In this document: one piece after another, positions 9,299 to 18,168 of the stretch
Layout: every line of letters begins with the position of its first letter
Position numbering within the stretch: the first letter of the stretch is position 1
NCBI RefSeq assembly: GCF_006715765.1
Contig: NZ_VFNV01000001.1
Span: 1,488,001-1,552,000 of the forward strand
From: Rarobacter incanus
Lineage (GTDB): Bacteria; Actinomycetota; Actinomycetes; Actinomycetales; Cellulomonadaceae
Direction: 5' to 3'
DNA length: 64,000 nucleotides
Position numbers and translations under genes: made by a program
The notes under the pieces: generated by a model
What the model was told of the DNA's origin: nothing
The model's database searches: none
The model's input: only the letters and a program-made list of their open reading frames with translations

Positions 9299-11425
9299 CC
9301 TCGTCAATTTCGATTGATCACAAACGATTCACCCGCATCGTTTGCAATTTCCTGATTGTTGTTGGACATCGTTAGGTTCGTGAGCGTCATCGCCCCCGTC
9401 GCGCCCCACTTCACCCAGATCGCCCGTCCCGAACCGTCGTTCCAGGCGTCACCGCTTAGTTGCGCACCGGTAATCGTCACGTTCGTCAACGTCACGTTCC
9501 GAATGTCCTGATTGGCCGCGGTGTTCTTCGACACCGTGATGCCCGCGTAGGTCGGATCGGTGATCGTGATGTCGGACATCTCTACGTTTTGGAACTGCTC
9601 CTGCGAGGCGTACAGCCATATCGCGCCGAACGTCTGCGAACCCCAAAAGTGCCCGCCTGCGCGTTCAATCGTGATCGCGCTGAAAACGGTCGAGCCGTCG
9701 ACGCCAAACCCGTCCATCGAGTATCCGAAATTTTCGGAGCTCACGGTGACTCCCGAATACGCCAGGGTGTCAGCGACGTATATGTTGCGGAACGTATTGT
9801 TACCGCCCCCATACACGGCCAATCCCGCGGCCCGCCACGGCAGCAGCGCGGTTAGATTCTCGTAGGTGTTTCCCGTCTGGCTGGCCTTGACGCCATCCGT
9901 GGCGCTGAACAACGCGAACGAATCGTCTCCGGTCGTGCGCGCGGCAACATTGCGCACCGTATTAGACGTGGACCCGTTGGTCATGTTTACCCCATCGGCG
10001 AACATGTTGCGGATCCGAGAATTCTGGATCGTGACATTGCGAATGTTCGTGCCCCAAAACCCGCACACCGCGTGTTCCAACCACACGTTGTCGATCGTCA
10101 CGTCGGACACGTCCCAAAGGTTGATCGCCTTTCCGGGCCCGTCGATGCGCTCAACGTAGTTGCCCCAGTATGAAAAGCCGCGCAGCTGAGTGCCGCTGGC
10201 GGCCGACGCAACCCCGATTGTGGCATTCGTGTTTATCTGGTCCGTGGGGGCGTGAAGCAGGGTAAACCACGGGCCCGCGCCGACAATGTCCATCGCTCTT
10301 CCCCACACCCACAGGGTGCCGTCGACCGTGTAATCGCCCGGCGGCAGGTACACCCCGGCGTATTGGTCGCTCCCTGCGACCTTATCGATCGCGGCCTGGA
10401 TGTCCTGCTGGGTGAAGCCGGCGGGCTGCACGTACTTGCTGGTGTCTGGGTTCGCCGTGAATTGGGCCATTTCCGTGTCGATAAGATCGACGGTGACCGG
10501 CAGCGGGTTTGCCTCCGTGCGCTTGATAGTCAGCGTCGCGCCGGCCGGAATTGTGCGCGGCAGGTATGTGTGCGCCTCGTCGTAGATGTGGCGCGGCGCG
10601 CCGTCACTGGGGTTGTTTGTCGGGTTGGTTTCATCCCCGTACTGCCACGAATACTTCGAGGTGAGCGCAAGCCTCACCACGAACTCGCCATCTGCGTAGA
10701 CGTCAATCGAGCCATCGCGGCCCTTGCCGTCCGCACTGTCGGGGATCGAAAAGCGCCCAACGATCGTGTCTGTAGGTTCCGTCAGCGTCCACTGGACGTA
10801 CGCGCCCGTGGTGTCGAGCGTCACCGCGCGCCGCCCCGAGGCCTCCCCCGCTAGGTCCCCGACCGTTCGATTCGGTCCGACGGCCTGGGCCCCGCCGCCA
10901 AGTTCGCCGTCCTCCGCCTCGTAGGTGACGTACGACATATCCGCTCCACGGGCGTCGTTCGAAGTTTCGGGGGCCAGGTCACCAAAGACGCGTAGTTCAG
11001 CGACCTGACCGCCCGTAGCATTGACCGACGAGTTCCCCGTAAACACCAAGCGAACCTCATCACCAACAAAACTGGCAACGGGAATAGTCACATAGTTACC
11101 CGTCAAAGCCGAAAAACTATAACTCTTCTCAGCGGCAACACTCACCCAATCCCCACCAGACAACCGCGCCTGAACACCAAACGACTGCGTCCGATCCTCC
11201 CACGCAGCATCCGGACTCAACGCCACCGTCACCGAATCAATCACCGTCGCACCAGTCAACGGCACCGACAACTGACTCCACTGCTCAGCGGCACCCCAAA
11301 AAGTCCCAACATCACCATCAGTAGCATTCGACACCACCGTCCACGAAGCCGTCGAACTAGCCTCACCACCACCAACAACAACCCGATTCACACGACCCTC
11401 ATTCGGATCAACCGGCACCACAACC

Positions 11426-11797
11426 CCCGGATCCGTACCCGGATCCGTACCAGGGTCCGTGCCGGGATCAGTCCCAGGGTCCGTACCAGGATCCGTACCC
11501 GTGTCAGTACCAGGATCCGTGCCAGGATCCGTACCAGGATCCGTACCGGGATCCGTACCGGGATCCGTACCAGGATCCGTACCGGGATCCGTACCCGTGT
11601 CAGTACCAGGGTCCGTACCCGGATCAGTACCCGGATCAGTCCCCGGATCAGTACCCGGATCAGTCCCCGGATCAGTACCCGGATCAGTCCCCGGATCAGT
11701 ACCAGGATCAGTCCCCGGATCAGTCCCCGGATCAGTCCCCGGATCAGTACCCGGATCAGTCCCCGGATCAGTACCGGGATCCGTACCAGGGTCCGTT
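11426..11797. repeat. 12-bp minisatellite encoding (TDPG)n, about 31 units
   Basis: About 31 tandem units of a 12-bp sequence. On the minus strand each codes TDPG, with two TDTG variants. Unit variants such as GGATCCGTACCC and GGATCAGTCCCC occur in blocks, a sign of slipped-strand duplication. The unit length is a multiple of three, so copy changes keep the frame. The opposite strand is also open (GSVP repeats), but that is a by-product. Confidence 0.95.
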
Positions 11798-12862
11798 CCT
11801 GTGGCGGTCCCTCCACCAGCGGAGTCGGGGCGCTCGTCCTTTATCCTTGCCTGCTCCAGAATTGGCTTCCGCCGAGGTGCTTGAGCTGCCCTGCTGAGCC
11901 ATCTTCGGCACCTCCGGCTGCGCCCCGCGCGCCCACACCTGTAGCTCTGCAACCCGTGCCGGATACTTCCGTGAGATCTTCGGAAACACCAACCGCACGC
12001 CCGTGATGCCAGCGTTGATCTTGATGGCGGCCTGATTGCCGCGAGTAAGCCGGAACTCGTAGGTTCTAACCTTGGTCACGCGACGCCAGGTTCCCTTGGG
12101 CGAACGGACCTCGACTGCGAATCGCATCTTCGTCTTCTTGGCTCCGGAGCGGGGGTCGAGCTTCACGATTATCCCCCGCACCGATTGACGCGCCTTGAAG
12201 GCGGCGGTGAGGGTTGCGCGCTTGGCACCGCTCTTAGCCACCCACGACGTTCCAAGATCGCCGTCCAGGGCAAGTTTCGCCGAGCGGGCGGCAGAGCTCG
12301 CACGAGCTTTCACCACCCCGCCCGTGCCCACATTTATCGTCTTCTTGAACTTAATCGCACCGTCCGCGCCCTTGCGCCGAAACACCTTGACGGAAGACAG
12401 CTGAGCGACCGACGCGCGCGAATTTGCGGTGACGAGCACCCGCACATATCGCACCTTCAGATCCTTCACATCGATGGCGACCGCGTTCTTCCTTTTTGGC
12501 GTGAACGTGTATCGCTTCTTCGCGGCCAGAACGCTGAACTTCTTGCCGTCGCGCGAGCCAAGGATCGTAAGCGTCTGCTTGCGGGCGGGCCACGCCGTCG
12601 GCAAGCGGAGTTCGATGTCGCTGATTTTTCGTGCTTTTCCGAGGTCTACCTGCACCCACTGCGGAAGGCGCTGCTTTGAAGACCACGCCAGGGACTGGTC
12701 GACATCGGTCACGTTGTCGGCCGCGTTCCCACTACTCGCGGTCGCGGCGGCTCCTCGCGCAAGATCGACGCGGACTGCTTCGGCCGGAGTGATGCTCACC
12801 GTGCCGACCAACGCGCACATCGCCACAGCCGCTACCGCGGACCTAGCCCATCGCAATGCCAT
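11768..12862 (-). pseudogene. N-terminal part of the frameshifted GH87-like protein (signal peptide + discoidin domains)
   Basis: Start chosen at the ATG at 12862, which opens a signal peptide (MALRWARSAVAAVAM...PAEA); an ATG 90 nt upstream has no ribosome site. Two F5/8 type C (discoidin)-like carbohydrate-binding domains follow, about residues 35-165 and 175-320, with the typical WVQVDLGKARKISDIEL and RYVRVLV segments. Both are unusually rich in Lys and Arg. After residue about 335 the frame runs out of the discoidin pattern into unrelated Arg/Trp-rich sequence and stops at 11768. The neighbouring frame takes over with KDERPDSAGGG then TDPG repeats, so the two frames are one disrupted gene. 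Confidence 0.78.
11840..11842 (-). other. single-base frameshift site
   Basis: On the minus strand the junction reads GATAAAGGACGAG. Deleting one A of the AAA run joins ...AGKDK to DERPDSAGGG exactly and restores a single frame of 1186 codons from 12862 to 9304 (3559 nt minus 1 divides by three). Confidence 0.75.
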
Positions 12863-12946
12863 CGAAGCTTCCCACCATTCACGTGCGATCCCCGTCGACC
12901 AACGCCTGCCATCGGTGGCTGCGCGACCAAGCCTTATGACTGTCTC

Positions 12947-12991
12947 GACCATATATAGGAATGATTAAGACCAACATCCCCTATATAGGTC
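12947..12991. promoter_or_regulatory. inverted repeat GACC(A)TATATAGG upstream of the discoidin/beta-helix gene
   Basis: GACCATATATAGG (12947-12959) and CCTATATAGGTC (12980-12991) form an inverted repeat with a 20-bp spacer, 85-130 bp before the start at 12862. The AT-rich arms stand out in this GC-rich DNA. They may be paired operator half-sites for a dimeric regulator or may overlap a -10 element. Confidence 0.5.
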
Positions 12992-13041
12992 TCTCTGCTG
13001 GAGCGCGAGGAAATGTTGTTGAAGGCAGGCAGGTGATTCGG

Positions 13042-13152
13042 CGATCGAGTGCGCCGCAGGCGTGTATCGAGATCAAAACCCGCGTGGTCTCGATACACGG
13101 GCTCCGCCCGCTACTCGACCAGCGGCGGGGCGGGCCACTCGACCAGCGGCGG
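13042..13152. repeat. dispersed palindromic repeat copy beside metE
   Basis: Contains GATCGAGTGCGCCGCAGGCG followed by TATCGAGATC, then the inverted partner GGTCTCGATACACGGGCTCC...CTCGACCAGC. It is the same family as the array at 16722-16991. It lies just downstream of metE, between metE and the discoidin gene. No gene is visible in 12863-13194. Confidence 0.8.
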
Positions 13153-13194
13153 GGGCGCTCGCGCGCCCCCGCCGCCTGCGAACCCCTTCGCGAA

Positions 13195-15507
13195 CTACTT
13201 GGCGATCTTTTCCCGCACCGCGCGCGTCGCGGCGACAAGGTGCTCGAGCGACGGCACTGTCTCGGCGTAACCGCGAGTCTTCAACCCGCAGTCCGGGTTG
13301 ATCCACAAGAGGTTCCCCGGAACGCCATCGGCCGCCAGCTCAACGAGCTCGGTGACTTCTTCAACCGACGGGACACGCGGCGAGTGGATGTCATACACGC
13401 CCGGCCCGACGCCGCGCGCATAGCCGGCCTCGGAGAGCTCGGGCACAATTTCCATCTTTGACCGCGCCGCCTCGATCGACGTAACGTCCGCGTCCAGTCC
13501 GTCGATCGCGCCAATCACCTCACCGAATTCCGAGTAGCACAGGTGCGTGTGGATTTGCGTCTCGGGGCGCACGCCCGCGGTCGACAGGCGGAACGAACCA
13601 ACCGACCAGTCAAGGTACGCCTGCTGGTCCTCGCGGCGCAGCGGCAACAGCTCGCGCAGCGCGGGCTCATCGACCTGAATGATCCCGATGCCGGCTGCTT
13701 CCAGGTCGTTGACCTCATCGCGCAGCGCCAGTCCCAACTGATTTGCGGTGTCACCCAAGGGAATGTCATCGCGCACAAACGACCACGCCATGATCGTCAC
13801 GGGGCCAGTTAGCATCCCCTTGACGGGCTTTTCGGTCAGCGACTGCGCGTAAGTCGCCCACCGCACCGTCATCGGCTCGGGGCGCGACACATCCCCCCAC
13901 AAGATTGAAGGACGAGTGCACCGCGACCCATACGACTGCACCCAGCCGTTGGTGGTCACCGCGAAACCGTCCAGCAGCTCCGCGAAGTACTGAACCATAT
14001 CGTTACGCTCGGCCTCACCGTGGACCAACACGTCAAGGCCGATCGATTCCTGCAGTTCGATAACGCGTTTGATTTCGTCGCGCATCGCCGATTCGTAGTC
14101 GGCAGTCGACAGTTCGCCGCGGGCGTGCGCCGCCCGCGCGCGGCGAATATCGATGGTCTGCGGGAACGAACCGATTGTCGTCGTCGGCAAAGGGGGAAGG
14201 TTGAGCTTTTCTTCCTGCGCGGCGGCGCGGTCGGCATATGTGCCGCGGTGGAAATCCGACTCGGAGAGGGCGGCCGTGCGCTCGCGAACGCTCGCGACCT
14301 GCACCCCGTTGGCCGCGGCACGCGAGGCAAGAGCTTCCTGGGAGGCGGAGATCTCGTCCGCAATTGCCTCCCGACCCTGGACTAGCCCGCGCGCGAGCGT
14401 AACGACCTCGACCACCTTCTGGTCCGCGAACGCCAACCAGGCGTGCAGGTTCGCATCAAGTTCCGCATCCTGCCACTTTTCATCAGCGGTGTCGTGCGGA
14501 ACGTGCTGCAAGGACGTCGCCGTCGCCGCGGTCACCTGCGCCGCTCCAAGCGCGCGCAACGCTTCGAGCTGGTCGAACTTGGCACCCAGGTCTGCGCGCC
14601 AGATGTTGTGGCCATCGATGACGCCGCCGACCAAGGTCTTCGTCGCCAAGCCGTCCGCCGCCGCGGGCTGCGCGCCGTGCACCAGATCCACGTGAATCGC
14701 TTCGACATTGCTGGCAGCCAGCGCGGCGAAGTTATCGCGCAGCGCCCCGAATGCTGAGGTGACCAGGATTGCCGGTCGCTTGCCGGACGTGAGCACGTCG
14801 TAGGCGCGCTTGACGGCGTCGGTTACAGCTGCCGCCGGGATATCGATGTTGTCGGTGACCAGTCCCGGCTCATCGAGCTGGACCCAGGGGGCGCCCGCAT
14901 CGGCAAGTTCCGCCAGGATCTGCGCGTACACCGCGACGACGTCGTCGAGGCGGTCGACCGGGTTGAAGTCCGCGGGGGCGCCCTCTGCGGCCTTGGACAA
15001 GAGCAGGTAGGTGACCGGACCGACAAGGGTCGGCCGGGTGACGAATCCGGCCGCCTTCGCCTCAAGGAACTGGTCGATCACCCGGCGCGACGATAGCGCG
15101 AACGCGGTGTCGGGGCCGATTTCTGGCACCAGGTAGTGGTAGTTGGTGTCAAACCACTTCGTCATTTCCAGCGGCGCAATGTCACCAACGCCGCGCGCGA
15201 GAGTGAAGTACAGGTCAAGCCCTTCGAAACCGGCGAAGCGCGGCGGTACCGCACCGATCGCGGCGGTGACGTCCAGGACCTGGTCGTAGAAGGAGAAAGT
15301 CTCCGGGATCGATGCGTCGGTGCGACCCAGGCCCAACTCGACCAGGCGTTCACGCGTGAAGTTGCGCAGTTCGTGCGCGGTCAGTTCAAGTTCGCTAAGC
15401 GAGGTCTTCCCCGCCCAGTATGCCTCGATGGCCTTCTTCAGTTCGCGGCGGCGACCGATACGGGGGTAGCCAACGATGGTGGCGACGGGAAATGCGGGGG
15501 TGGTCAT
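13195..15507 (-). CDS. metE: cobalamin-independent methionine synthase MetE
   Basis: A 770-aa enzyme of full family length that transfers a methyl group from 5-methyltetrahydrofolate to homocysteine. It opens with VGYPRIGRRRELKKA, the folate-binding N-terminal signature. The C-terminal zinc site is complete: His and Cys in IHTHLCYSEFGEV and the distal Cys in NPDCGLKTRGY. The ATG overlaps the metF stop (ATGA), so the pair is co-translated from the SAM-riboswitch transcript. The acceptor methyl donor is made by the upstream MetF. Confidence 0.97.
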   Translation of the reverse strand: MTTPAFPVATIVGYPRIGRRRELKKAIEAYWAGKTSLSELELTAHELRNFTRERLVELGLGRTDASIPETFSFYDQVLDVTAAIGAVPPRFAGFEGLDLYFTLARGVGDIAPLEMTKWFDTNYHYLVPEIGPDTAFALSSRRVIDQFLEAKAAGFVTRPTLVGPVTYLLLSKAAEGAPADFNPVDRLDDVVAVYAQILAELADAGAPWVQLDEPGLVTDNIDIPAAAVTDAVKRAYDVLTSGKRPAILVTSAFGALRDNFAALAASNVEAIHVDLVHGAQPAAADGLATKTLVGGVIDGHNIWRADLGAKFDQLEALRALGAAQVTAATATSLQHVPHDTADEKWQDAELDANLHAWLAFADQKVVEVVTLARGLVQGREAIADEISASQEALASRAAANGVQVASVRERTAALSESDFHRGTYADRAAAQEEKLNLPPLPTTTIGSFPQTIDIRRARAAHARGELSTADYESAMRDEIKRVIELQESIGLDVLVHGEAERNDMVQYFAELLDGFAVTTNGWVQSYGSRCTRPSILWGDVSRPEPMTVRWATYAQSLTEKPVKGMLTGPVTIMAWSFVRDDIPLGDTANQLGLALRDEVNDLEAAGIGIIQVDEPALRELLPLRREDQQAYLDWSVGSFRLSTAGVRPETQIHTHLCYSEFGEVIGAIDGLDADVTSIEAARSKMEIVPELSEAGYARGVGPGVYDIHSPRVPSVEEVTELVELAADGVPGNLLWINPDCGLKTRGYAETVPSLEHLVAATRAVREKIAK

Positions 15508-16496
15508 GCTGGGGTGCCTTTCACGACCGCCGATGCGGTCAGGGGGTTGGGTTGGTTTGGTTCTACATTGAGGAGTTCCAGGTGCGCCAGGACATCGAGT
15601 GCAGGGCGCGCTTTGTTGAAGGTATAAATGTGCAAACCGGGAGCCCCTGCGTCGAGCACGGACTGCGCCAGCGCCGCGGTCGCCTGCGTGCCGATCGCGT
15701 GGCGCTCGTCGTCGCTCGACGCCGCGCTGAGGCGGTCCAGTAGTTCCGCGGGGGGCCTAACTCCCGACAACTCGGCCACCCGCAGCAAGCGCGTGGGGTC
15801 GGTTGCCGGCAAGATTCCCGCCAGGATGGGGATGTGAACGCCGGCGGCGCGCGCTCGTTCCACAAATTCTGCATAGGTGCGCGCGCGGTAGAACAACTGC
15901 GTGATTGCGAAGCTCGCCCCCGCTGCCTGCTTGACCAGCAAACGTTCGATTTCTTGATCGCGGGTCGTGCCCGCCGCCGGGTTTCCATCAGGAAATGTTG
16001 CGACCGCGATGGTGAGCGGGTGCGCGGCCCCGCGCAGGGCGTTGCCCGGGTGGGCGGCGCACCGGGTGCGTTCGCGGTCCTTGAGCAGGGCGATCAATTC
16101 GACGGACGAGTTCACCCCTCCCGGAGTCGGTTTCCAGTCAGGCTGACCGGCCGGCGGATCCCCGCGCAATGCCAGGAACGAGCGAACCCCCGCGGACAAG
16201 AACTCGTCCACAACGTCAACCACATCTGCCCGCGAGTGCCCCACGCAGGTCAGATGCGCGATCGGAAGAACCGGAGCCTGCTGAACCAGCCGCGAAACCA
16301 CCTGCCTGGCGGTGTCTCGATCGTTTCCGGCCGCACCGTATGTCACCGAGAGGAAGTCCGGGCGCGCGCCGATCAGCGCATCGACCGTTCCCCAGAACTT
16401 TGGCGCCAGCCCCGGACGGCGGGGCGGCATGACTTCAAATGAGATGGTGGGACGCAACGGCGGAACAGCCCAACAATCGGTGTCCTGGTCGGTCAT
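15504..16496 (-). CDS. metF: methylenetetrahydrofolate reductase MetF
   Basis: A TIM-barrel flavoenzyme of about 330 aa that reduces 5,10-methylenetetrahydrofolate to the 5-methyl form used by MetE. Family segments include ISFEVMPPR near the N terminus, DFLSVTYGAAG, HLTCVGHSRADV, LALRGDPP and FAITQLFY. The ATG at 16496 is preferred because AGGAGGG precedes it by 5 nt; an in-frame ATG at 16559 would lie inside the riboswitch aptamer and has no ribosome site. The metE start overlaps its stop. Confidence 0.95.
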   Translation of the reverse strand: MTDQDTDCWAVPPLRPTISFEVMPPRRPGLAPKFWGTVDALIGARPDFLSVTYGAAGNDRDTARQVVSRLVQQAPVLPIAHLTCVGHSRADVVDVVDEFLSAGVRSFLALRGDPPAGQPDWKPTPGGVNSSVELIALLKDRERTRCAAHPGNALRGAAHPLTIAVATFPDGNPAAGTTRDQEIERLLVKQAAGASFAITQLFYRARTYAEFVERARAAGVHIPILAGILPATDPTRLLRVAELSGVRPPAELLDRLSAASSDDERHAIGTQATAALAQSVLDAGAPGLHIYTFNKARPALDVLAHLELLNVEPNQPNPLTASAVVKGTPA

Positions 16497-16516
16497 GGTT
16501 GCCCTCCTGCGGCGCT

Positions 16517-16611
16517 CCATCGTTCCTGGCGGTAGCACCCTGTCCATGCATTTCTGCACCGGGGGGTTGCTGCGGCGTCGTTGAGCCAGGTCTCTCAGCC
16601 GCTCTGGATGG
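16517..16611 (-). ncRNA. SAM riboswitch (SAM-I type) in the metF leader
   Basis: On the minus strand the leader shows SAM-I features in order: closing stem CCATC/GATGG, the conserved GCGGCTGAGAGACCTGG block, GACGCCGCAGCAACC, then GGTGCTACCGCCAGGAACGATGG (shown here in parts). The aptamer ends 20 nt before the metF ATG and directly abuts the AGGAGGG ribosome site. With no room for a separate terminator, control is probably translational. A Rfam covariance search would settle the class. Confidence 0.85.
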
Positions 16612-16721
16612 TCGCCTCATACTCTAATGGATAGTTCTCATCATGGACTACGTCGCGTCCACGATTCGGACATGGTGGTGGCGGCTGATCGAGCGCGCCC
16701 CTCCCAGCTGATCGCGTGCGC

Positions 16722-16991
16722 GGTCTCGATACGCGCGCTTCGCGCGCACTCGACCAGCGGGCCGGGGGACTTCGCTGATCGAGTGCGCCGCAGGCGCATA
16801 TCGAGATCAACCAAAGAGCGGGCGCGGTCTCGATACGCGCGCTTCGCGCGCACTCGACCAGCGGGGACAGCACGCCACTCGACCAGCGGGCCGGGGGACT
16901 TCGCTGATCGAGTGCGCCGCAGGCGCTTATCGAGATCAACCAGAGAGCGGGCGCGGTCTCGATACGCGCGCTTCGCGCGCACTCGACCAGC
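16722..16991. repeat. array of alternating palindromic repeats
   Basis: Three copies of GGTCTCGATACGCGCGCTTC...CACTCGACCAGC (from 16722, 16825 and 16954) alternate with two inverted relatives GATCGAGTGCGCCGCAGGCG...TATCGAGATCAACC (from 16778 and 16907). Each direct unit has an internal GCGCG-CTT-CGCGC hairpin and neighbouring units can pair with each other. The array occupies most of the gene-free stretch 16612-17137, between the divergent metF and sbp genes. Confidence 0.9.
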
Positions 16992-17070
16992 ACCCGCCGC
17001 CTATCTCGGAATTCAAGACGGACGCCGAACCACATTGCCATACCGATGCGCCCCGCTAGGGTTTAGCGCT

Positions 17071-17118
17071 ATAGTCGTCATTGGTGCGACTATCTATTCA
17101 CTGATCCGATCAATCGGA
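17071..17118. promoter_or_regulatory. two inverted repeats in the sbp promoter region
   Basis: ATAGTCG (17071-17077) and CGACTAT (17087-17093) are perfect 7-bp arms with a 9-bp spacer. TCCGATCAATCGGA (17105-17118) is a 14-bp palindrome, 20 bp before the ATG. They are plausible operators for sulfur control of the sulfate operon; no known consensus was matched. Confidence 0.5.
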
Positions 17119-17137
17119 CCGACAAATTCGAGGAACC

Positions 17138-18166
17138 ATGACGCCCAAACCACTTCGCCGACTCACCGCCTCCATCGCGGCATTAGCCGCCATCGTGAGC
17201 CTGGCCGCCTGCGGCGCAGGCAGTGGCGGTGACGCCACGACGCTCTCGCTGGTCGGCTTCGCCGTCCCCAAGGCCGGAAACAACGCGGTCCAGGCCGCAT
17301 GGGCCAAGACAGACGCCGGCAAGGGCGTGACTTGGTCCGAATCGTACGGCGCCTCTGGTGACCAATCCCGAGCCGTCGAAAAGGGACTGAAGGCAGACGT
17401 CGTTCACTTCTCGGTCACCCCCGACGTCACACGCCTGGTCGATGCGGGGCTGGTCGCCGACACCTGGGATGACGGGGCCAACAAGGGCATCCTCACCGAT
17501 TCCGTGGTTGTTCTTGTCGTCCGCGAAGGCAATCCCAAGGGCATCACCGGCTGGGATGACCTTGCAAAGGACGGCGTACAGATTGTCACGCCGAACCCGG
17601 GATCGTCGGGCGCTGCCCGCTGGAACATTCTCGGTGCTTGGCAGCACATCATCGCTGCAGGCGGTTCGGAAGACGACGCCAAGACGTTCCTTGGCAAGGT
17701 CCTGGCAAACGTCGCGGCTTTCCCAGGCTCCGGGCGCGACGCCACCCAGGCCTTCGAGTCGGGCACCGGCGACGTCTTGATCTCATATGAGAACGAGGCC
17801 GTCCTCGCCCGCCAGGAAGGTCAGAAATTCGACTACATCGTCCCGGACGACACGCTACTCATCGAAAACCCGGCGGCCGTGACCAAGGACGCTAACCCGA
17901 AGGCGCAGCAGTACCTGGACTTCGCGCTATCAGCCGAAGGCCAGAAAATCTACGCATCCAAGGGGTTCCGCCCGCTGCCATCCGCTGGCACCGTCGATGT
18001 TGGCACCGTCGAAGGCGCAAATGACCCAAGCAACCCGTTCCCCGAGGTCAAGACGCTCTTCACGATCGACGGAGATTTTGGCGGCTGGAGTGAAGTCAAG
18101 ACGAAGTTCTTCGATGAAAACACCGGCATTATCACCAAGCTTCAGCAAGAAGCGGGGCTGAGCTAG
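17138..18166 (+). CDS. sbp: sulfate ABC transporter substrate-binding lipoprotein
   Basis: A 342-aa lipoprotein (LAACG lipobox at about residue 25) of the sulfate/thiosulfate-binding family. Recognisable stretches are SYGASGDQSRAVEKGLKADV, TDSVVVLVVREGNPKGI, TPNPGSSGAARWN and SYENEAVLAR, which line the oxyanion pocket in family members. AGGAACC precedes the ATG. It is the first gene of sbp-cysT-cysW-cysA; cysT begins 2 nt after its stop. Confidence 0.95.
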   Translation: MTPKPLRRLTASIAALAAIVSLAACGAGSGGDATTLSLVGFAVPKAGNNAVQAAWAKTDAGKGVTWSESYGASGDQSRAVEKGLKADVVHFSVTPDVTRLVDAGLVADTWDDGANKGILTDSVVVLVVREGNPKGITGWDDLAKDGVQIVTPNPGSSGAARWNILGAWQHIIAAGGSEDDAKTFLGKVLANVAAFPGSGRDATQAFESGTGDVLISYENEAVLARQEGQKFDYIVPDDTLLIENPAAVTKDANPKAQQYLDFALSAEGQKIYASKGFRPLPSAGTVDVGTVEGANDPSNPFPEVKTLFTIDGDFGGWSEVKTKFFDENTGIITKLQQEAGLS

Positions 18167-18168
18167 CC

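Larger units (their letters stand above)
9304..11952 (-). pseudogene. C-terminal part of frameshifted GH87-like alpha-1,3-glucanase
   Basis: This 882-codon frame has no credible start of its own (only a TTG at 11952 with no ribosome site). It continues the frame of 11768-12862 after a one-base shift at 11840-11842. In order it encodes a (TDPG)n linker, a discoidin-like domain, a CBM35-like module (YEAEDGELGG) and a right-handed beta-helix of about 420 residues. FADGVN followed by TTGDDSF has the spacing and residues of the catalytic Asp and Asp-Asp pair of GH87 alpha-1,3-glucanases (mycodextranase/mutanase); the family assignment is by motif only. With one base removed the whole gene would encode 1185 aa. 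It may be a recent pseudogene, a sequencing error or, less likely, a recoded gene. Confidence 0.75.

Noticed and set aside
11840-11842. Programmed ribosomal frameshift
   Set aside because: The AAAGG context is not a canonical slippery heptamer and no pseudoknot follows; mutation or read error is simpler.
11459-11884. Plus-strand frame coding GSVP repeats
   Set aside because: It is the complement of the TDPG minisatellite; any 12-bp repeat without stops is open in several frames.
16497-16559. Upstream ATG for metF
   Set aside because: It would translate through the SAM aptamer and lacks a ribosome site; the ATG at 16496 has a strong one.
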